A DNA stretch of 64,000 nt from Flavobacterium sp. NKUCC04_CG (lineage in GTDB: Bacteria > Bacteroidota > Bacteroidia > Flavobacteriales > Flavobacteriaceae): NCBI RefSeq assembly GCF_019345525.1, contig NZ_JAHKRA010000005.1:62001-126000 (forward strand), written 5' to 3'. The position numbers and the translations under genes were made by a program. This document shows, piece by piece, positions 1 to 11,095 of this stretch. Position 1 is the stretch's first letter; every line of letters begins with the position of its first letter. Below the pieces are notes generated by a model. That model searched no databases and had not been told where the DNA came from. It worked only from the letters and a program-made list of their open reading frames with translations.

Positions 1-487
1 TTTGATCGCTTGGTCTTGTATATAACGACAAGCCCATTGGTCCGCGTTCTGTTTCCCCTTCAAATACTGATATCCCACCGTTGTCTATCGGTTCTAAATC
101 GGGTAGGGAGAAAATTCTAATTTTGTTGGTTTCGCGTTCCGTAGTGACAGCAATATCTACTTTTTTACCATTTACACTTAGTCCATAAGCAATATCTACG
201 TTATTCGGTCTTTGTAAAGGGATGCTTTTCTTTACGATTTTTCCGTTTAAGTCATACAAAAATAAACCACCGTCGCTATCCTTGTCTGTACCCATAACAA
301 GACTTTTAGCCGGGTCAGTAGGATGTATCCAAATGGCGGGGTCGTCGGTATCGTGTGGGGTCGGTTCAGTGATTACAACGGGTTTTATGGCGTCTGCTCT
401 AACTGGCGCCAATTGATCGTTTTTACAACTTGTTAGTATGCCTGAAAGTAATAGGGTATATAGAATAGGGTATATAGATCTTTTCAT
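1..487 (-). CDS. Beta-propeller phytase, lipoprotein (3' end outside window)
   Basis: Translated by hand; the reading frame starts at the ATG at 487-485 and is still open at the window edge, so only about the first 162 residues are present. The N-terminus is a lipoprotein signal with lipobox LTSC (Cys about residue 21). Residues around 48-54 read DDPAIWIHP, the signature of 3-phytase/beta-propeller phytases, followed by propeller-like stretches such as RPNNVDIAYG. The family removes phosphate from inositol hexakisphosphate in a Ca-dependent way and here is probably anchored to the cell envelope. It starts 4 nt after the stop of the phosphatase gene, so it is the last known gene of a TonB receptor-phosphatase-phytase operon. 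Family assignment is firm; exact substrate is inferred. Confidence 0.88.
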   Translation of the reverse strand, partial: MKRSIYPILYTLLLSGILTSCKNDQLAPVRADAIKPVVITEPTPHDTDDPAIWIHPTDPAKSLVMGTDKDSDGGLFLYDLNGKIVKKSIPLQRPNNVDIAYGLSVNGKKVDIAVTTERETNKIRIFSLPDLEPIDNGGISVFEGETERGPMGLSLYTRPSDQ

Positions 488-491
488 GATT

Positions 492-1478
492 TTATTTTTT
501 AATTTCTGAGGTGTTTATAATTTTTCCCGAAGCATTTACAGTTTGGATTAACATTTTAGTAGGAGTTATCGAAAAAGCCATAAAACCAGCTTCTGCTTTT
601 GAGAATAATGTGCCTTCCGTATTTCCTGTTGGTCGAACTTCGCTAGCTGCACCTGATAAAAATTGTGTAGTGTAGCGACCGTTTGGTTTGATAATCTGTA
701 AATCATGTTCGTGACCACATAAGTAGGCATCAACTTGATACTGATCAAAGATATCGGCAAATTGCGCTGCGAAGGCTATGGTATCGGGACTGGTTTTTCG
801 TTTTCCGCCGCTATATAAAGGATGATGACCCACAACTACTTTCCATTTTATGGACGAATCCGCATTTTGTAAATGGTTTTTAAGCCATAAGGTTTGTGCA
901 GCAGTATCTTGAGCAATAATATTATCATACATATCGCTCCCCGGTTTGTAATAACTCTTGATATAGGGATTGGTGTCCATAAATAACATCAATACTTTTT
1001 CTCCGTTTTTTAATTCAAAAGTCTTGCTGTAATATTTCTCCGGCATTTGCCAACGTCTGCTAATTTTGGAGTAGTCAATTTGGGCCTGTATATTACCTCT
1101 GTAATCGTGATTTCCTAAGGCAACATACCAATTGTGGTGCAGACTAATGTTTTTATAAATGCTTTCAAAGGAGGATATCCATTGATAATCGGTAACACTT
1201 TGTACCCCGTTTGGATAAAAATTATCGCCTACACTGATAGTGAAATCAGCATCTATAGTCATGGCTGCCTTACCCATTTGTTCGGCAACCTCTTTTTGAT
1301 AGTACTGTCCAAATCTTCCGAAATCGCCCATCAGTAAAAAATTTAAACTTTTGGGTTCCGTTTTTAATTCAGAAATAAAACCTTCTCTATAACCCGATTT
1401 TTCTTCTGCGAGAAAATCTTGTGAAAAAGCACTAAAACAATAGAGTACAAATAAAAGTAATAGAATTTTTTTTGTCAT
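492..1478 (-). CDS. Purple acid phosphatase-like metallophosphoesterase
   Basis: 328 residues, with an N-terminal signal peptide ending in FSAFSQ, so exported. The metallophosphoesterase motifs appear in order: GDFGRFG (about 51-57), GDNFYPNG (about 84), GNHDYRG (about 122), VVGHHPLYSGG (about 216) and GHEHDLQ (about 255). This set, with the small single-domain size, matches the mammalian TRAP/purple acid phosphatase group, which uses a two-metal centre to hydrolyse phosphomonoesters. It lies between the TonB receptor (51 nt upstream) and the phytase (4 nt downstream) on the same strand. Likely job: release phosphate from partly dephosphorylated inositol phosphates or other organophosphates in the periplasm. 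The substrate is inferred from context. Confidence 0.85.
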   Translation of the reverse strand: MTKKILLLLFVLYCFSAFSQDFLAEEKSGYREGFISELKTEPKSLNFLLMGDFGRFGQYYQKEVAEQMGKAAMTIDADFTISVGDNFYPNGVQSVTDYQWISSFESIYKNISLHHNWYVALGNHDYRGNIQAQIDYSKISRRWQMPEKYYSKTFELKNGEKVLMLFMDTNPYIKSYYKPGSDMYDNIIAQDTAAQTLWLKNHLQNADSSIKWKVVVGHHPLYSGGKRKTSPDTIAFAAQFADIFDQYQVDAYLCGHEHDLQIIKPNGRYTTQFLSGAASEVRPTGNTEGTLFSKAEAGFMAFSITPTKMLIQTVNASGKIINTSEIKK

Positions 1479-1529
1479 GATATAAATAAATAAAATTCTG
1501 GCAGTGTTTAGACTACCAGAATTTTTGGA

Positions 1530-4343
1530 TTAAAAGTCAAATTTAAGACCTAAGTTATAACGCGGTTGGTAATACTCCAATTGTTTGGTATTTGACGAAA
1601 CACCTTGATAATATCTCAAGGCTTGGTTGGTAAGATTATTGGCTTCAGCAAATATTCGGATGCTTTTTGTAATCTTATAAGAAGCATTCAAATCCAAAAA
1701 GAACTGTTTGTCGTAATAGCTATCGTGGAATTCGTCGGCACCCAATTCATCCAAATAACTCGAAGCAAAATTAGCCGATGCTCTAGCGGAGAATTTACTG
1801 TTTTCCCAAGATAAAGACCCGTTAAACATATGAGGGGCTGTTCCCGGTAACGTAATATTACTTCTTTCGTTTCCTTCTTCGTCGGCAATTCCTTGAGCTT
1901 TGGATTTGGTGTACGTATAGTTTGCATAGATACCGAATTTTTTTAGGAAATCTCCCGGTAGAAAATCCAATTGTCGTTGAAAGGCAACCTCAAATCCGAA
2001 AACATTAACCTGTTTTCCATTTCTAGCTTGGACAAAAGTCCAATCCTCTCCAGCTGGGATAGGATTGTTTTGTGTAGGAAAATCCTTAGCGAAATCAGCA
2101 GTGCTATATTGATTGTTACTATACGTATAGATAAAATCTTTTAAATTTTTATAGAAGAAACCTCCAGAAACTAAACCGATGGATTCAAAATAATTTTCAG
2201 CCATAAAGTCAAAGTTATACGAGTAAGTGGCATCTAATTCTGGATTTCCTGCTTGTATTTGGGAATCTGAAGCGATATTGTTAACATAAGGCGCCAGTGC
2301 ATAATAATTTGGACGAGCTAAGGCTGTTGTAAATGCTGTTCTCAGTATAAAGTCTTTGGTAACATCATATTTAAAGGAAATGCTAGGAAGTATGTTGGTG
2401 TAGGAATTGGTAGTATTGATTTCACCTTCTAATTCTTCTTCGTCCAAAACTCTATTTCCTGTATAGTCGATATGTGTATTTTCGATACGCGCACCAACAA
2501 TCATGGACAATTCGTTGCTTAAATCTTGATCCCATCTGATATAGGCGGCATAAATGTTTTCTTTTGCTTTGTAGTTAACTGCAAGAAATTCAGCGGGATC
2601 TTGTTCGCCTTTGTATAAGGCTGTATTGTTAAGATCAAGTCCTCCTAAATAAGAAGCCGATGCAAATTGTCCTGCAATATATTGGCTACCTGGGTTAAAT
2701 CCATTCCCGTCAAAATAACTGCTAGGTACATCAGCAAGTGTAATTTTATTAATAGGGGTATAACTGTAAAAATCATTATCGCGTTCTTTGTCTTTTAAGC
2801 GAATTCGCAAACCGGTTCTCAAGCGACCTTTTTGTCCGTCAATAACAGAGAAAGGAAAGCGGATGTTGATTTTGGCTCCCAATTCACTTTCTTCCGTATT
2901 GTTGGTGTTTTCAGACAATGCAGCTTGTTTAAAAGATTTGGAATTTTCGCCAGACGTAATGATTAAAGGTTTACGAAGATCGTTTAGATTTTCTTCCATG
3001 GCGACACCTTTTTGTTCAAAACCAATGTAACGTTCGTTAGGTCGGTATTCCCTTGCTTTGGCATAGTTAACCGACCAATCTAAATCCAATTTGGAATTTA
3101 AAAGATGTTCTCCCTTTAACGAGTAGTTTTGTACGCGTTGTTCTTCCAGTCTTCTGTTTTTATTTCGGTTGTTGTCTATTCCTCCTTTGGTTTCCCGTTT
3201 AACTCTTCCGGTATAACCCGTGATCGATTGCCCATTATAAGTAGGTTCTATTTTATCATAAGTTGTTCTAAAACGATTTTCTCTATCGTCTCTCCAATTG
3301 TAAATCGCATTGGCATAGATGGTATTGTTGTCATTAAATTTATAATCGAGGGCAACAGCTCCGCTACGTCTGATTCGCTGAACATCATATTGGCGTATTT
3401 CTGCCTTTTCAAGATAGGTATTGCCCATTTTGTCTTTGGTCCATACGTTTTCTATATTGTCAGAACCGTAGTCATTATTGTTATAGGAGGCACTGATTAC
3501 CATACCTAATTTATCTTGCAAATAACGATTTCCATAAACCAAACCGGCGGTATAATTGGCCTTTTCACGAATAGGAGCATAACCTCCAGCTAAAGTAGCT
3601 GAAATACGCTCTCCGTTTGGAGTTGCACGAGTTATAAGATTCACGGAACCACCAATGGCGTCGGCATCCATATCTGGAGTAAGGGTTTTGTTTACCTCTA
3701 TAGTCGCAATCATATCTGAAGGAATTAAATCCATTTGCACATTTCGGTTATCTCCTTCCGCTGACGGAATACGGTCTCCGTTTAAGGTTACAGAATTTAA
3801 AGAAGGTGCCAATCCTCTAATGATGATGTTACGCGCTTCACCTTGATCGTTTTGCATAGTGATACCGGGCACGCGTTTTAAAGCATCGCCTATATTGGAG
3901 TCCGGAAAACGGCCTACTTGATCAGAGGAAATAATATTGGTAATATTTCGATTGTTCTTTTGTTGATTTAAGGCTCTGGATTGGCCTTTTAAGGAAGCTC
4001 CAATTACAATTTCTTCTAGGCTATTAGTATCCCCACCAAGCGCAATATGAGTTAGGGTATTTTTACCTGCTACCACTACCACCTCTTGAATATGGGATTG
4101 GTACCCAATATATAAAACTTGCAGTTGATACGTTCCGGATGGAACATTTAAAAATTCATAATCTCCAATTTGGTTTGATATGGTGTATTTGTTTCCCGAG
4201 TCGAGTAACTGTACGGTGGCTCCGGGCAAGGAAATATTGTCTTGGGCGTCGGTGATTTTACCCGATATAATACCCGTTTTTTGAGCTTGTGCTAAGTAAC
4301 TCAGCAAAAATGCTAAAAATAGAAACAGTAGTTTTTTCATCAT
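1530..4343 (-). CDS. TonB-dependent receptor with carboxypeptidase-regulatory-like domain
   Basis: 937 residues. Signal peptide ends LAQAQ; residues about 25-110 form a CarboxypepD_reg-like/CNA-B domain typical of Bacteroidota receptors; residues about 130-240 are the plug (LKRVPGITMQND, IIIRGLAPSLNSVTLNG); the rest is a 22-strand-type barrel ending in YNLGLKFDF with a terminal aromatic residue. It resembles the TIGR01782-type receptors. No SusD-like gene is adjacent, so it is not a Sus-type pair. The two downstream genes encode a phosphatase and a phytase, so the cargo is plausibly phytate, a metal-phytate complex or another phosphorylated compound. The first of two consecutive Met codons (4343) was used; either could be the start. 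Confidence 0.9.
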   Translation of the reverse strand: MMKKLLFLFLAFLLSYLAQAQKTGIISGKITDAQDNISLPGATVQLLDSGNKYTISNQIGDYEFLNVPSGTYQLQVLYIGYQSHIQEVVVVAGKNTLTHIALGGDTNSLEEIVIGASLKGQSRALNQQKNNRNITNIISSDQVGRFPDSNIGDALKRVPGITMQNDQGEARNIIIRGLAPSLNSVTLNGDRIPSAEGDNRNVQMDLIPSDMIATIEVNKTLTPDMDADAIGGSVNLITRATPNGERISATLAGGYAPIREKANYTAGLVYGNRYLQDKLGMVISASYNNNDYGSDNIENVWTKDKMGNTYLEKAEIRQYDVQRIRRSGAVALDYKFNDNNTIYANAIYNWRDDRENRFRTTYDKIEPTYNGQSITGYTGRVKRETKGGIDNNRNKNRRLEEQRVQNYSLKGEHLLNSKLDLDWSVNYAKAREYRPNERYIGFEQKGVAMEENLNDLRKPLIITSGENSKSFKQAALSENTNNTEESELGAKINIRFPFSVIDGQKGRLRTGLRIRLKDKERDNDFYSYTPINKITLADVPSSYFDGNGFNPGSQYIAGQFASASYLGGLDLNNTALYKGEQDPAEFLAVNYKAKENIYAAYIRWDQDLSNELSMIVGARIENTHIDYTGNRVLDEEELEGEINTTNSYTNILPSISFKYDVTKDFILRTAFTTALARPNYYALAPYVNNIASDSQIQAGNPELDATYSYNFDFMAENYFESIGLVSGGFFYKNLKDFIYTYSNNQYSTADFAKDFPTQNNPIPAGEDWTFVQARNGKQVNVFGFEVAFQRQLDFLPGDFLKKFGIYANYTYTKSKAQGIADEEGNERSNITLPGTAPHMFNGSLSWENSKFSARASANFASSYLDELGADEFHDSYYDKQFFLDLNASYKITKSIRIFAEANNLTNQALRYYQGVSSNTKQLEYYQPRYNLGLKFDF

Positions 4344-4386
4344 AAATAGTTGTGGTTATTAATGGCGCTAAAGTACCGTAGTGCTG

Positions 4387-4401
4387 TTAACTTGAAGTTA
4401 A
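4387..4401. promoter_or_regulatory. Perfect inverted repeat upstream of the receptor gene
   Basis: TTAACTTGAAGTTAA is a perfect 7-bp inverted repeat around one central base, about 45 bp upstream of the receptor start codon and just downstream of the predicted promoter (4423-4454). The position would suit a repressor operator or a 5' UTR element. No regulator can be named; it does not look like a classical Pho box. Confidence 0.3.
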
Positions 4402-4422
4402 TGCCCGGTTATGTTTGAGATT

Positions 4423-4454
4423 CAAATTTAAACGCCACTTTATCTTATGGTAAA
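4423..4454 (-). promoter_or_regulatory. Predicted promoter of the receptor-phosphatase-phytase operon
   Basis: On the minus strand a perfect -7 element TAAATTTG (4430-4423) lies 20 bp from TTTA (4454-4451), one mismatch from the TTTG -33 element. Predicted transcription start is near 4416, giving a leader of about 70 nt. The rest of the 330-bp gap from 4344 to 4674 holds no open frame worth calling. Confidence 0.4.
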
Positions 4455-4674
4455 GGAGTTCTTCATTTCATATTCTCGAAAAACAGTATGGATTATTATT
4501 CTAATATTTTGGTTTTTAATTATTTACTAAGCTTTTTTTGGTATTCTAAATACTTGTAGGGCAAGTGCCTTTGCGACGTTTTATGTTAAGCGATTGTCAA
4601 TTACACCCTCAAAAGGGTATATGAGCGGATTTTTTTTACAAAGCATGGTGTTTGCTGTATTTGTAAAAACACTG

Positions 4675-5385
4675 TTAAAACCGTAATTTACTCCAAATCC
4701 AGTTCTTGGTGTCTATGAGCAGTAGTTCATTGTTTAAATGCGGTAAGTCAAGAATTACTTTGAGGGTTTCATGTGCCATCATCGTACCGATAATTCCAGT
4801 AAAAGTTCCTAAAACACCGTTTAAACTACAGTTGGGTACCAGTTTTGGATCGGGGGCTGCTGGAAAAAGTGCTCTTAAGTCTTTTGATCCCTGATGATTA
4901 AAAACGGCTAATTGACCTTCAAAGCCCAAAATACTACCATATATTAGGGTTTTACTCAAGTGAACACAGCTATCGTTTACGAGATATCGCGTACTAAAAT
5001 TGTCCGATCCATCTACGATATAATCATAATTGATTAAAATAGATGCGATGTTTTCAGCAGTTAATTTTTCGTTATGTGTACGTATAGTAATATGTGGATT
5101 AACCGTTTTAAGTCGTTCTGTGGCAACGGTTGTTTTGTAGCGGTTAACATCTTTTTCGTGGTATAGTATTTGGCGATGCAGGTTGTGAATTTCGATGGTA
5201 TCGAAATCAACAATGCCCAATGTTCCAACTCCACTAGCAGCTAGGTATAGAGCGACGGGACAGCCTAATCCTCCAGCACCAATGACTAAAACACGGGCTT
5301 GTTTGATTTTTGTTTGTCCCAATATACCGACCTCTTCCATAGCCATTTGTCTGTTGTAACGTAAAAAATCGGAAGTATTTATCAT
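4675..5385 (-). CDS. thiF: ThiF-family adenylyltransferase (ThiS-activating)
   Basis: 236 residues. GAGGLGCPVA near residue 37 is the nucleotide-binding loop of E1-like enzymes; VDFDTIEIHNLHRQ and the later PNCSLNGVLG and GTMMAHETLKVI blocks are typical of the ThiF/MoeB/HesA family. The enzyme adenylates the C-terminal glycine of ThiS so that it can receive sulfur for thiazole formation. It is the last gene of the thiamin operon, 37 nt after thiH. The zinc-binding CxxC pairs of E. coli ThiF and MoeB are missing: the block before LFPAAPDP has no cysteines and neither has the C-terminus, so this copy is probably zinc-free. A MoeB role cannot be excluded from sequence alone, but position favours ThiF. 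Confidence 0.87.
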   Translation of the reverse strand: MINTSDFLRYNRQMAMEEVGILGQTKIKQARVLVIGAGGLGCPVALYLAASGVGTLGIVDFDTIEIHNLHRQILYHEKDVNRYKTTVATERLKTVNPHITIRTHNEKLTAENIASILINYDYIVDGSDNFSTRYLVNDSCVHLSKTLIYGSILGFEGQLAVFNHQGSKDLRALFPAAPDPKLVPNCSLNGVLGTFTGIIGTMMAHETLKVILDLPHLNNELLLIDTKNWIWSKLRF

Positions 5386-5422
5386 TTTGAGTTATAGTTA
5401 GTATGCAGTAAAAGTATGTTGA

Positions 5423-6541
5423 TTATATAAAGGAGCGGTCCCAATCTTTCCAAATGGGTTCATAGCCCAGGCTTTTTATTAAGGCGGCTATTTCGTGAGT
5501 AGTTCTATTATCACATATTTCGAATTGCTCTAAGGATGTTTGATCTACAGCATAGCCGCCGGGATTTGTTTTGGAACCGGCACTCATGCTGGTGGTTCCT
5601 AAACCGATGATGTGATTTCGCAACAGTTCGCTTTCCCGGGTAGAAATGGATATTTCTAAATCCTCATTCCAAATTCTGTAAGCACAGATAAGTTGTACCA
5701 GATCTTTGTCGTGCATGATAAAATTGGGTGCTACAGTTCCTTCAGCAGGGCGAAGTCGAGGAAAAGAGACCGAGTATTTTGTTTGCCAATAGTTTTTTTG
5801 TAAATAGTCGATATGCAGAGCATTAAAGAAACTATCAGTGCGCCAATCTTCCAGACCGAGTAAAACGCCCAGTCCCATTTTGTGTATACTTGCCGATCCT
5901 ATGCGATCGGGGGTATCCAGACGGAATTCAAAATTAGATTTTTTGCCCTTGGGATGGTATTTTTTATAGACAGCCTTATGATAGGTTTCTTGATAGACCA
6001 AAACAGCATGAACACCGAGTTGATGTAATCGACGGTATTCGTCTAAAGATAGTGGTTGTACTTCGATTGAAATATTTGAAAAAGTCGGTTTGATCAATCG
6101 AATCGCCTCTTCAAAATAATTGATGTTGACACTATAATTTGCTTCACCGGAGACCAATAAAATATGATCATATCCCTGTGATTTAATTTCGGTTATTTCT
6201 GTAATAATTTCCTGTGGATTTAAGGTTTTTCTAGGGATGCGATTATCCATACTAAAACCGCAATAGGTACAGATATTCTGGCATTCGTTACTCAAATACA
6301 TTGGGGCAAACATTTGTATGGTTTTACCGAATCGCTTTTGAGTCAATTGCTGACTGATTTGTGCTAATTGTTCTAAAAAAGGTTGAGCCGCAGGGGAGAG
6401 TAATACCAAGAAATCATCGATAGATTTTTTAGATTTATTTAGACTGTGCTGTACTTGTTCTGGTGTTGAGGAATAAATTTTATGTTGTACATCGTCCCAG
6501 TCAAATTGTTTTAAAATTGTAGTAAAAGCCATTTTAATCAA
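5423..6541 (-). CDS. thiH: 2-iminoacetate synthase (tyrosine lyase), radical SAM
   Basis: 372 residues, the usual ThiH length. The radical SAM [4Fe-4S] motif is [10 protein letters not shown] (C-x3-C-x2-C) at about residues 88-97, and the C-terminal half has the RLRPAEG and [18 protein letters not shown] blocks of ThiH. It cleaves tyrosine with S-adenosylmethionine to give dehydroglycine for the ThiG reaction and p-cresol, an oxygen-sensitive anaerobic-type route rather than ThiO glycine oxidase. Its start overlaps the end of thiG by 8 nt, indicating translational coupling. Confidence 0.95.
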   Translation of the reverse strand: MIKMAFTTILKQFDWDDVQHKIYSSTPEQVQHSLNKSKKSIDDFLVLLSPAAQPFLEQLAQISQQLTQKRFGKTIQMFAPMYLSNECQNICTYCGFSMDNRIPRKTLNPQEIITEITEIKSQGYDHILLVSGEANYSVNINYFEEAIRLIKPTFSNISIEVQPLSLDEYRRLHQLGVHAVLVYQETYHKAVYKKYHPKGKKSNFEFRLDTPDRIGSASIHKMGLGVLLGLEDWRTDSFFNALHIDYLQKNYWQTKYSVSFPRLRPAEGTVAPNFIMHDKDLVQLICAYRIWNEDLEISISTRESELLRNHIIGLGTTSMSAGSKTNPGGYAVDQTSLEQFEICDNRTTHEIAALIKSLGYEPIWKDWDRSFI

Positions 6542-7304
6542 ATAAAAATGAAGTTAAAGGACTCGAAGCATGAGCATGGTTTGTCATAGGAGCAAGTTGG
6601 GCATTAAATGCTTGACGTCCGGCAATAACGGCCAAACGAAAGGCATTAGCCATTGCCACAGGATCCTTAGCTGTTGCAATGGCGGTATTGACCAATACGG
6701 CATCTGCACCGAGTTCCATAGCTTTTGCAGCATCAGAAGGTGAACCGATTCCCGCATCTACAATAACAGGTACTTTGCTATTTTCAATGATAATCTCCAA
6801 AAAGTCTAGGGTTTTTAGTCCTTTATTAGATCCTATTGGAGCGCCTAGAGGCATAACGGCTGCAGTTCCAACATCTTCCAACCGCTTGCATAAAACGGGA
6901 TCAGCATGTATATAGGGCAAGACGATAAAACCCAGTTTCGCTAGCGCTTCTGTGGCAATTAAGGTTTCGATAGGATCGGGTAACAGATATTTCGGATCGG
7001 GGTGAATCTCTAACTTTAACCAATTTGTTTCCATAGATTCTCTAGCTAATTGCGCAGCTAATATGGCTTCTTTTGCATTGCGCGCACCCGATGTGTTGGG
7101 AAGTAGAGATAGGGAAGGATGTTGTAAATGTTGTAATAAATGATCCTTTGGAGCGGTTAAATCCACACGCTTAAGTGCCACAGTTACCAATTGACTCTGC
7201 GATTTTAAAATCGCCTCCTCCATCAATTGGGCAGAACCAAATTTACCGGTACCCAAAAACAGCCTAGAGCTGAAAATCTTGTCTTGAAATTTAAATGTGT
7301 CCAT
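6534..7304 (-). CDS. thiG: Thiazole synthase
   Basis: 256 residues, a TIM-barrel protein. Recognisable blocks are [10 protein letters not shown] at the N-terminus, [17 protein letters not shown] (about 94-110, probably with the Schiff-base lysine), [14 protein letters not shown] and [21 protein letters not shown]. It joins 1-deoxy-D-xylulose 5-phosphate, dehydroglycine and the ThiS thiocarboxylate to make the thiazole phosphate. Overlaps thiE by 14 nt and thiH by 8 nt, so the three are translated together. Confidence 0.96.
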   Translation of the reverse strand: MDTFKFQDKIFSSRLFLGTGKFGSAQLMEEAILKSQSQLVTVALKRVDLTAPKDHLLQHLQHPSLSLLPNTSGARNAKEAILAAQLARESMETNWLKLEIHPDPKYLLPDPIETLIATEALAKLGFIVLPYIHADPVLCKRLEDVGTAAVMPLGAPIGSNKGLKTLDFLEIIIENSKVPVIVDAGIGSPSDAAKAMELGADAVLVNTAIATAKDPVAMANAFRLAVIAGRQAFNAQLAPMTNHAHASSPLTSFLFD

Positions 7305-7920
7305 ATAGTAAATTGTTAATCGTTAAAGCGGTTAATTTTTTATCGTTTGAATTATTTATTAAAGAAGAATACGCTATACCATAAACTCCAAATCGGAGCA
7401 GTTCTTCGATATCGTCAAGTTGAATGCCTCCAATTGCAATTATCGGAGTTGATAATTGCATTCGAACGCAGTCGGATAGTAAGATTTTATAGTTCTCGAT
7501 GCCCAATATGGGATGCAATTTTCTTTTAGTCACTGTAAAACGATAAGGGCCCAAACCGATATAGTCACAGCCCTCTCGGTTTCGCTGTATTAAATGTTGC
7601 AAAGTATTGGCTGTTCCACCGATAATTTTATTCGGCATTAGCTTTCTCGCAATAGCAATCGAAGTGTCCGACAAACCCAAATGAACTCCGTTGGCATCCA
7701 GGTCTAAGGCAATATCAATATGATCATTGATTATTAGGTCGCAATGGTATTCATCACAGAGAAATTTTACCTTTTCTGCCGTGTGAAGGCGTTGTTGGTT
7801 TTCGGCATTTTTAAAGCGAAATTGTATGCATTTAATGCCTATATCCAAGGCGCTTTTAATGTTGTATAGTTGACGTTCTTCGGTTTCTCCATCCGAAATA
7901 TAATGAGATTTAGATATCAT
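7291..7920 (-). CDS. thiE: Thiamin phosphate synthase
   Basis: 209 residues. ThiE blocks: CIQFRFKN near residue 31, [22 protein letters not shown] (pyrimidine and phosphate binding) and [15 protein letters not shown]. It couples HMP pyrophosphate with thiazole phosphate to give thiamin phosphate. The basic FRFK stretch and full set of loops make this the better candidate for the true synthase of the two ThiE-fold proteins in the operon. Overlaps thiD by 11 nt upstream and thiG by 14 nt downstream. Confidence 0.92.
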   Translation of the reverse strand: MISKSHYISDGETEERQLYNIKSALDIGIKCIQFRFKNAENQQRLHTAEKVKFLCDEYHCDLIINDHIDIALDLDANGVHLGLSDTSIAIARKLMPNKIIGGTANTLQHLIQRNREGCDYIGLGPYRFTVTKRKLHPILGIENYKILLSDCVRMQLSTPIIAIGGIQLDDIEELLRFGVYGIAYSSLINNSNDKKLTALTINNLLYGHI

Positions 7921-8665
7921 GATAGCCTAATAATGAAGGGGTTGATTGTAAAAATTTCTCTACGTATAATTTTCCGTTAAAACAGGCTTGCTTCATCGAC
8001 AGCCCTTTTGCAAGTTCTGCACTAATAGCGGCAGATAAAACGCAACCAGAACCGTGTTTTTCATATACTTTATGCACTGTAGGAGGTAGGTAAACTATAT
8101 TTTGATTTTCAATGAGATAATCCAGACCTACGGCTGTTTGATGATGACCACCTTTAAGTAAAACTGTTGTAAATAGACTCAATGTTTTTGCCTTTTCAAT
8201 GGGATCATTAGAGCCGTCGACCAAAGTTTGTATTTCGTTTATATTCGGAGTTATTAAATCGATATATCCGAGCAACTGACTGAGCATATCAGGATTTGGT
8301 GACGCTATAAAAGAAAAGTTTGTAGTAGATTTCAAAACGGGATCCCATACGATTTTAATGTTTGGATTCACTGTTTTAATGTGTTTTACAAGACTGTAGA
8401 TATACTCGTAGTTGGGAGTTATTCCAATTTTAATCGTTTGGATATCATAAGTAACTAACATACAATCCAAACTTACAAGCACCCTGTCTAAGGGGGACCA
8501 ATTTATCGAAATAAAAGTATCTGCTGTTTGCAAAGTATTGGCTGTAAGTAAGGCTAAACCGTAAGTTTTGAGGTATTCAAACGTTTTACAATCTGCCAAA
8601 ACCCCCGCACCGCCACTGGGATCAAATCCAGCGATACTCATTACTATAGGACGAATTGTTGACAT
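7910..8665 (-). CDS. thiD: Hydroxymethylpyrimidine (phosphate) kinase
   Basis: 251 residues, ribokinase-like fold. The N-terminus has SIAGFDPSGGAGVLADCKTF, the HMP-kinase signature; the C-terminal block is HGSGCVLSAAISAELAKG, with the anion-hole GSGC in place of the common GTGC. It phosphorylates HMP and HMP-P to HMP-PP, the ThiE substrate. It is a stand-alone ThiD, not fused to ThiE as in some Bacteroidota. It overlaps the upstream TenI/ThiE-like gene by 22 nt. Confidence 0.94.
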   Translation of the reverse strand: MSTIRPIVMSIAGFDPSGGAGVLADCKTFEYLKTYGLALLTANTLQTADTFISINWSPLDRVLVSLDCMLVTYDIQTIKIGITPNYEYIYSLVKHIKTVNPNIKIVWDPVLKSTTNFSFIASPNPDMLSQLLGYIDLITPNINEIQTLVDGSNDPIEKAKTLSLFTTVLLKGGHHQTAVGLDYLIENQNIVYLPPTVHKVYEKHGSGCVLSAAISAELAKGLSMKQACFNGKLYVEKFLQSTPSLLGYHDI

Positions 8666-9222
8666 GTTTTAAAGTTTTTATATCCCTGTTCTGTGTTCCA
8701 TATAGTGCCTAATAGGGCAAAATCATCGAAAGCATAAGAGTTTAGGGATGGAATGGTTAAAGGACTGATGCCTCCTAAAGCAATGAGTTTTGTATGGTAG
8801 TTGCTGCGCTTTGCTAATTCTAGTTTCCAATTGGTATCTACTTGGTAGTTGGTTTTAGAAATAGATGGAAAAATAGGACTTATAAACGCTTTTTTGAAAT
8901 CCTTACTTAAACCGTTAAACTCAGCGATAGAATGTGTTGAAGTAGAAAGACTAAGCGATTTATAATATGATGGATCTAATTGACTTCGCAAGTCAGTATT
9001 CCAATGAATTTGATGGATATTAAAGTAATTGGTCAAAGAAAAATGTTGATGTAATACGATTTTCGAATGATTTTCCAATCCGATTTGTTCGAGTAATAGG
9101 CTCAATTGTTTGGCGGTTAACTGCGGTTTGCGCAAATGAAAACAGTTTAATCCCGCTGCGAAAAGCTCTTTGATTCGTGTGATTTCATTTGGTATTGCCG
9201 TCGGATTGGAAATGACTATCAT
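8644..9222 (-). CDS. ThiE/TenI-family protein of the thiamin operon
   Basis: 192 residues, shorter and more diverged than the neighbouring ThiE. It begins MIVISNPTAIPNE, has HLRKPQLT at about 29-36, and ends with the phosphate-binding KLIALGGISPLTI block. The HMP-PP-binding NDH.DIA region of true ThiE is replaced by IVLHQHFSLTNYF. This pattern fits TenI-like proteins, which in Bacillus act as thiazole tautomerases that aromatise the ThiG product. A second thiamin phosphate synthase is less likely because key ThiE residues are missing. Starts 5 nt after the thiC stop and overlaps thiD. Fold is secure, activity inferred. Confidence 0.75.
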   Translation of the reverse strand: MIVISNPTAIPNEITRIKELFAAGLNCFHLRKPQLTAKQLSLLLEQIGLENHSKIVLHQHFSLTNYFNIHQIHWNTDLRSQLDPSYYKSLSLSTSTHSIAEFNGLSKDFKKAFISPIFPSISKTNYQVDTNWKLELAKRSNYHTKLIALGGISPLTIPSLNSYAFDDFALLGTIWNTEQGYKNFKTCQQFVL

Positions 9223-9227
9223 AATTT

Positions 9228-11075
<1,848 letters not shown>

Positions 11076-11095
11076 TTACAAGTGTAAAATGGAAT

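Noticed and set aside
4633-4669. Hairpin TTTTTACAAA/TTTGTAAAAA after thiF
   Set aside because: Very AT-rich with a long loop; too weak to call as a terminator.
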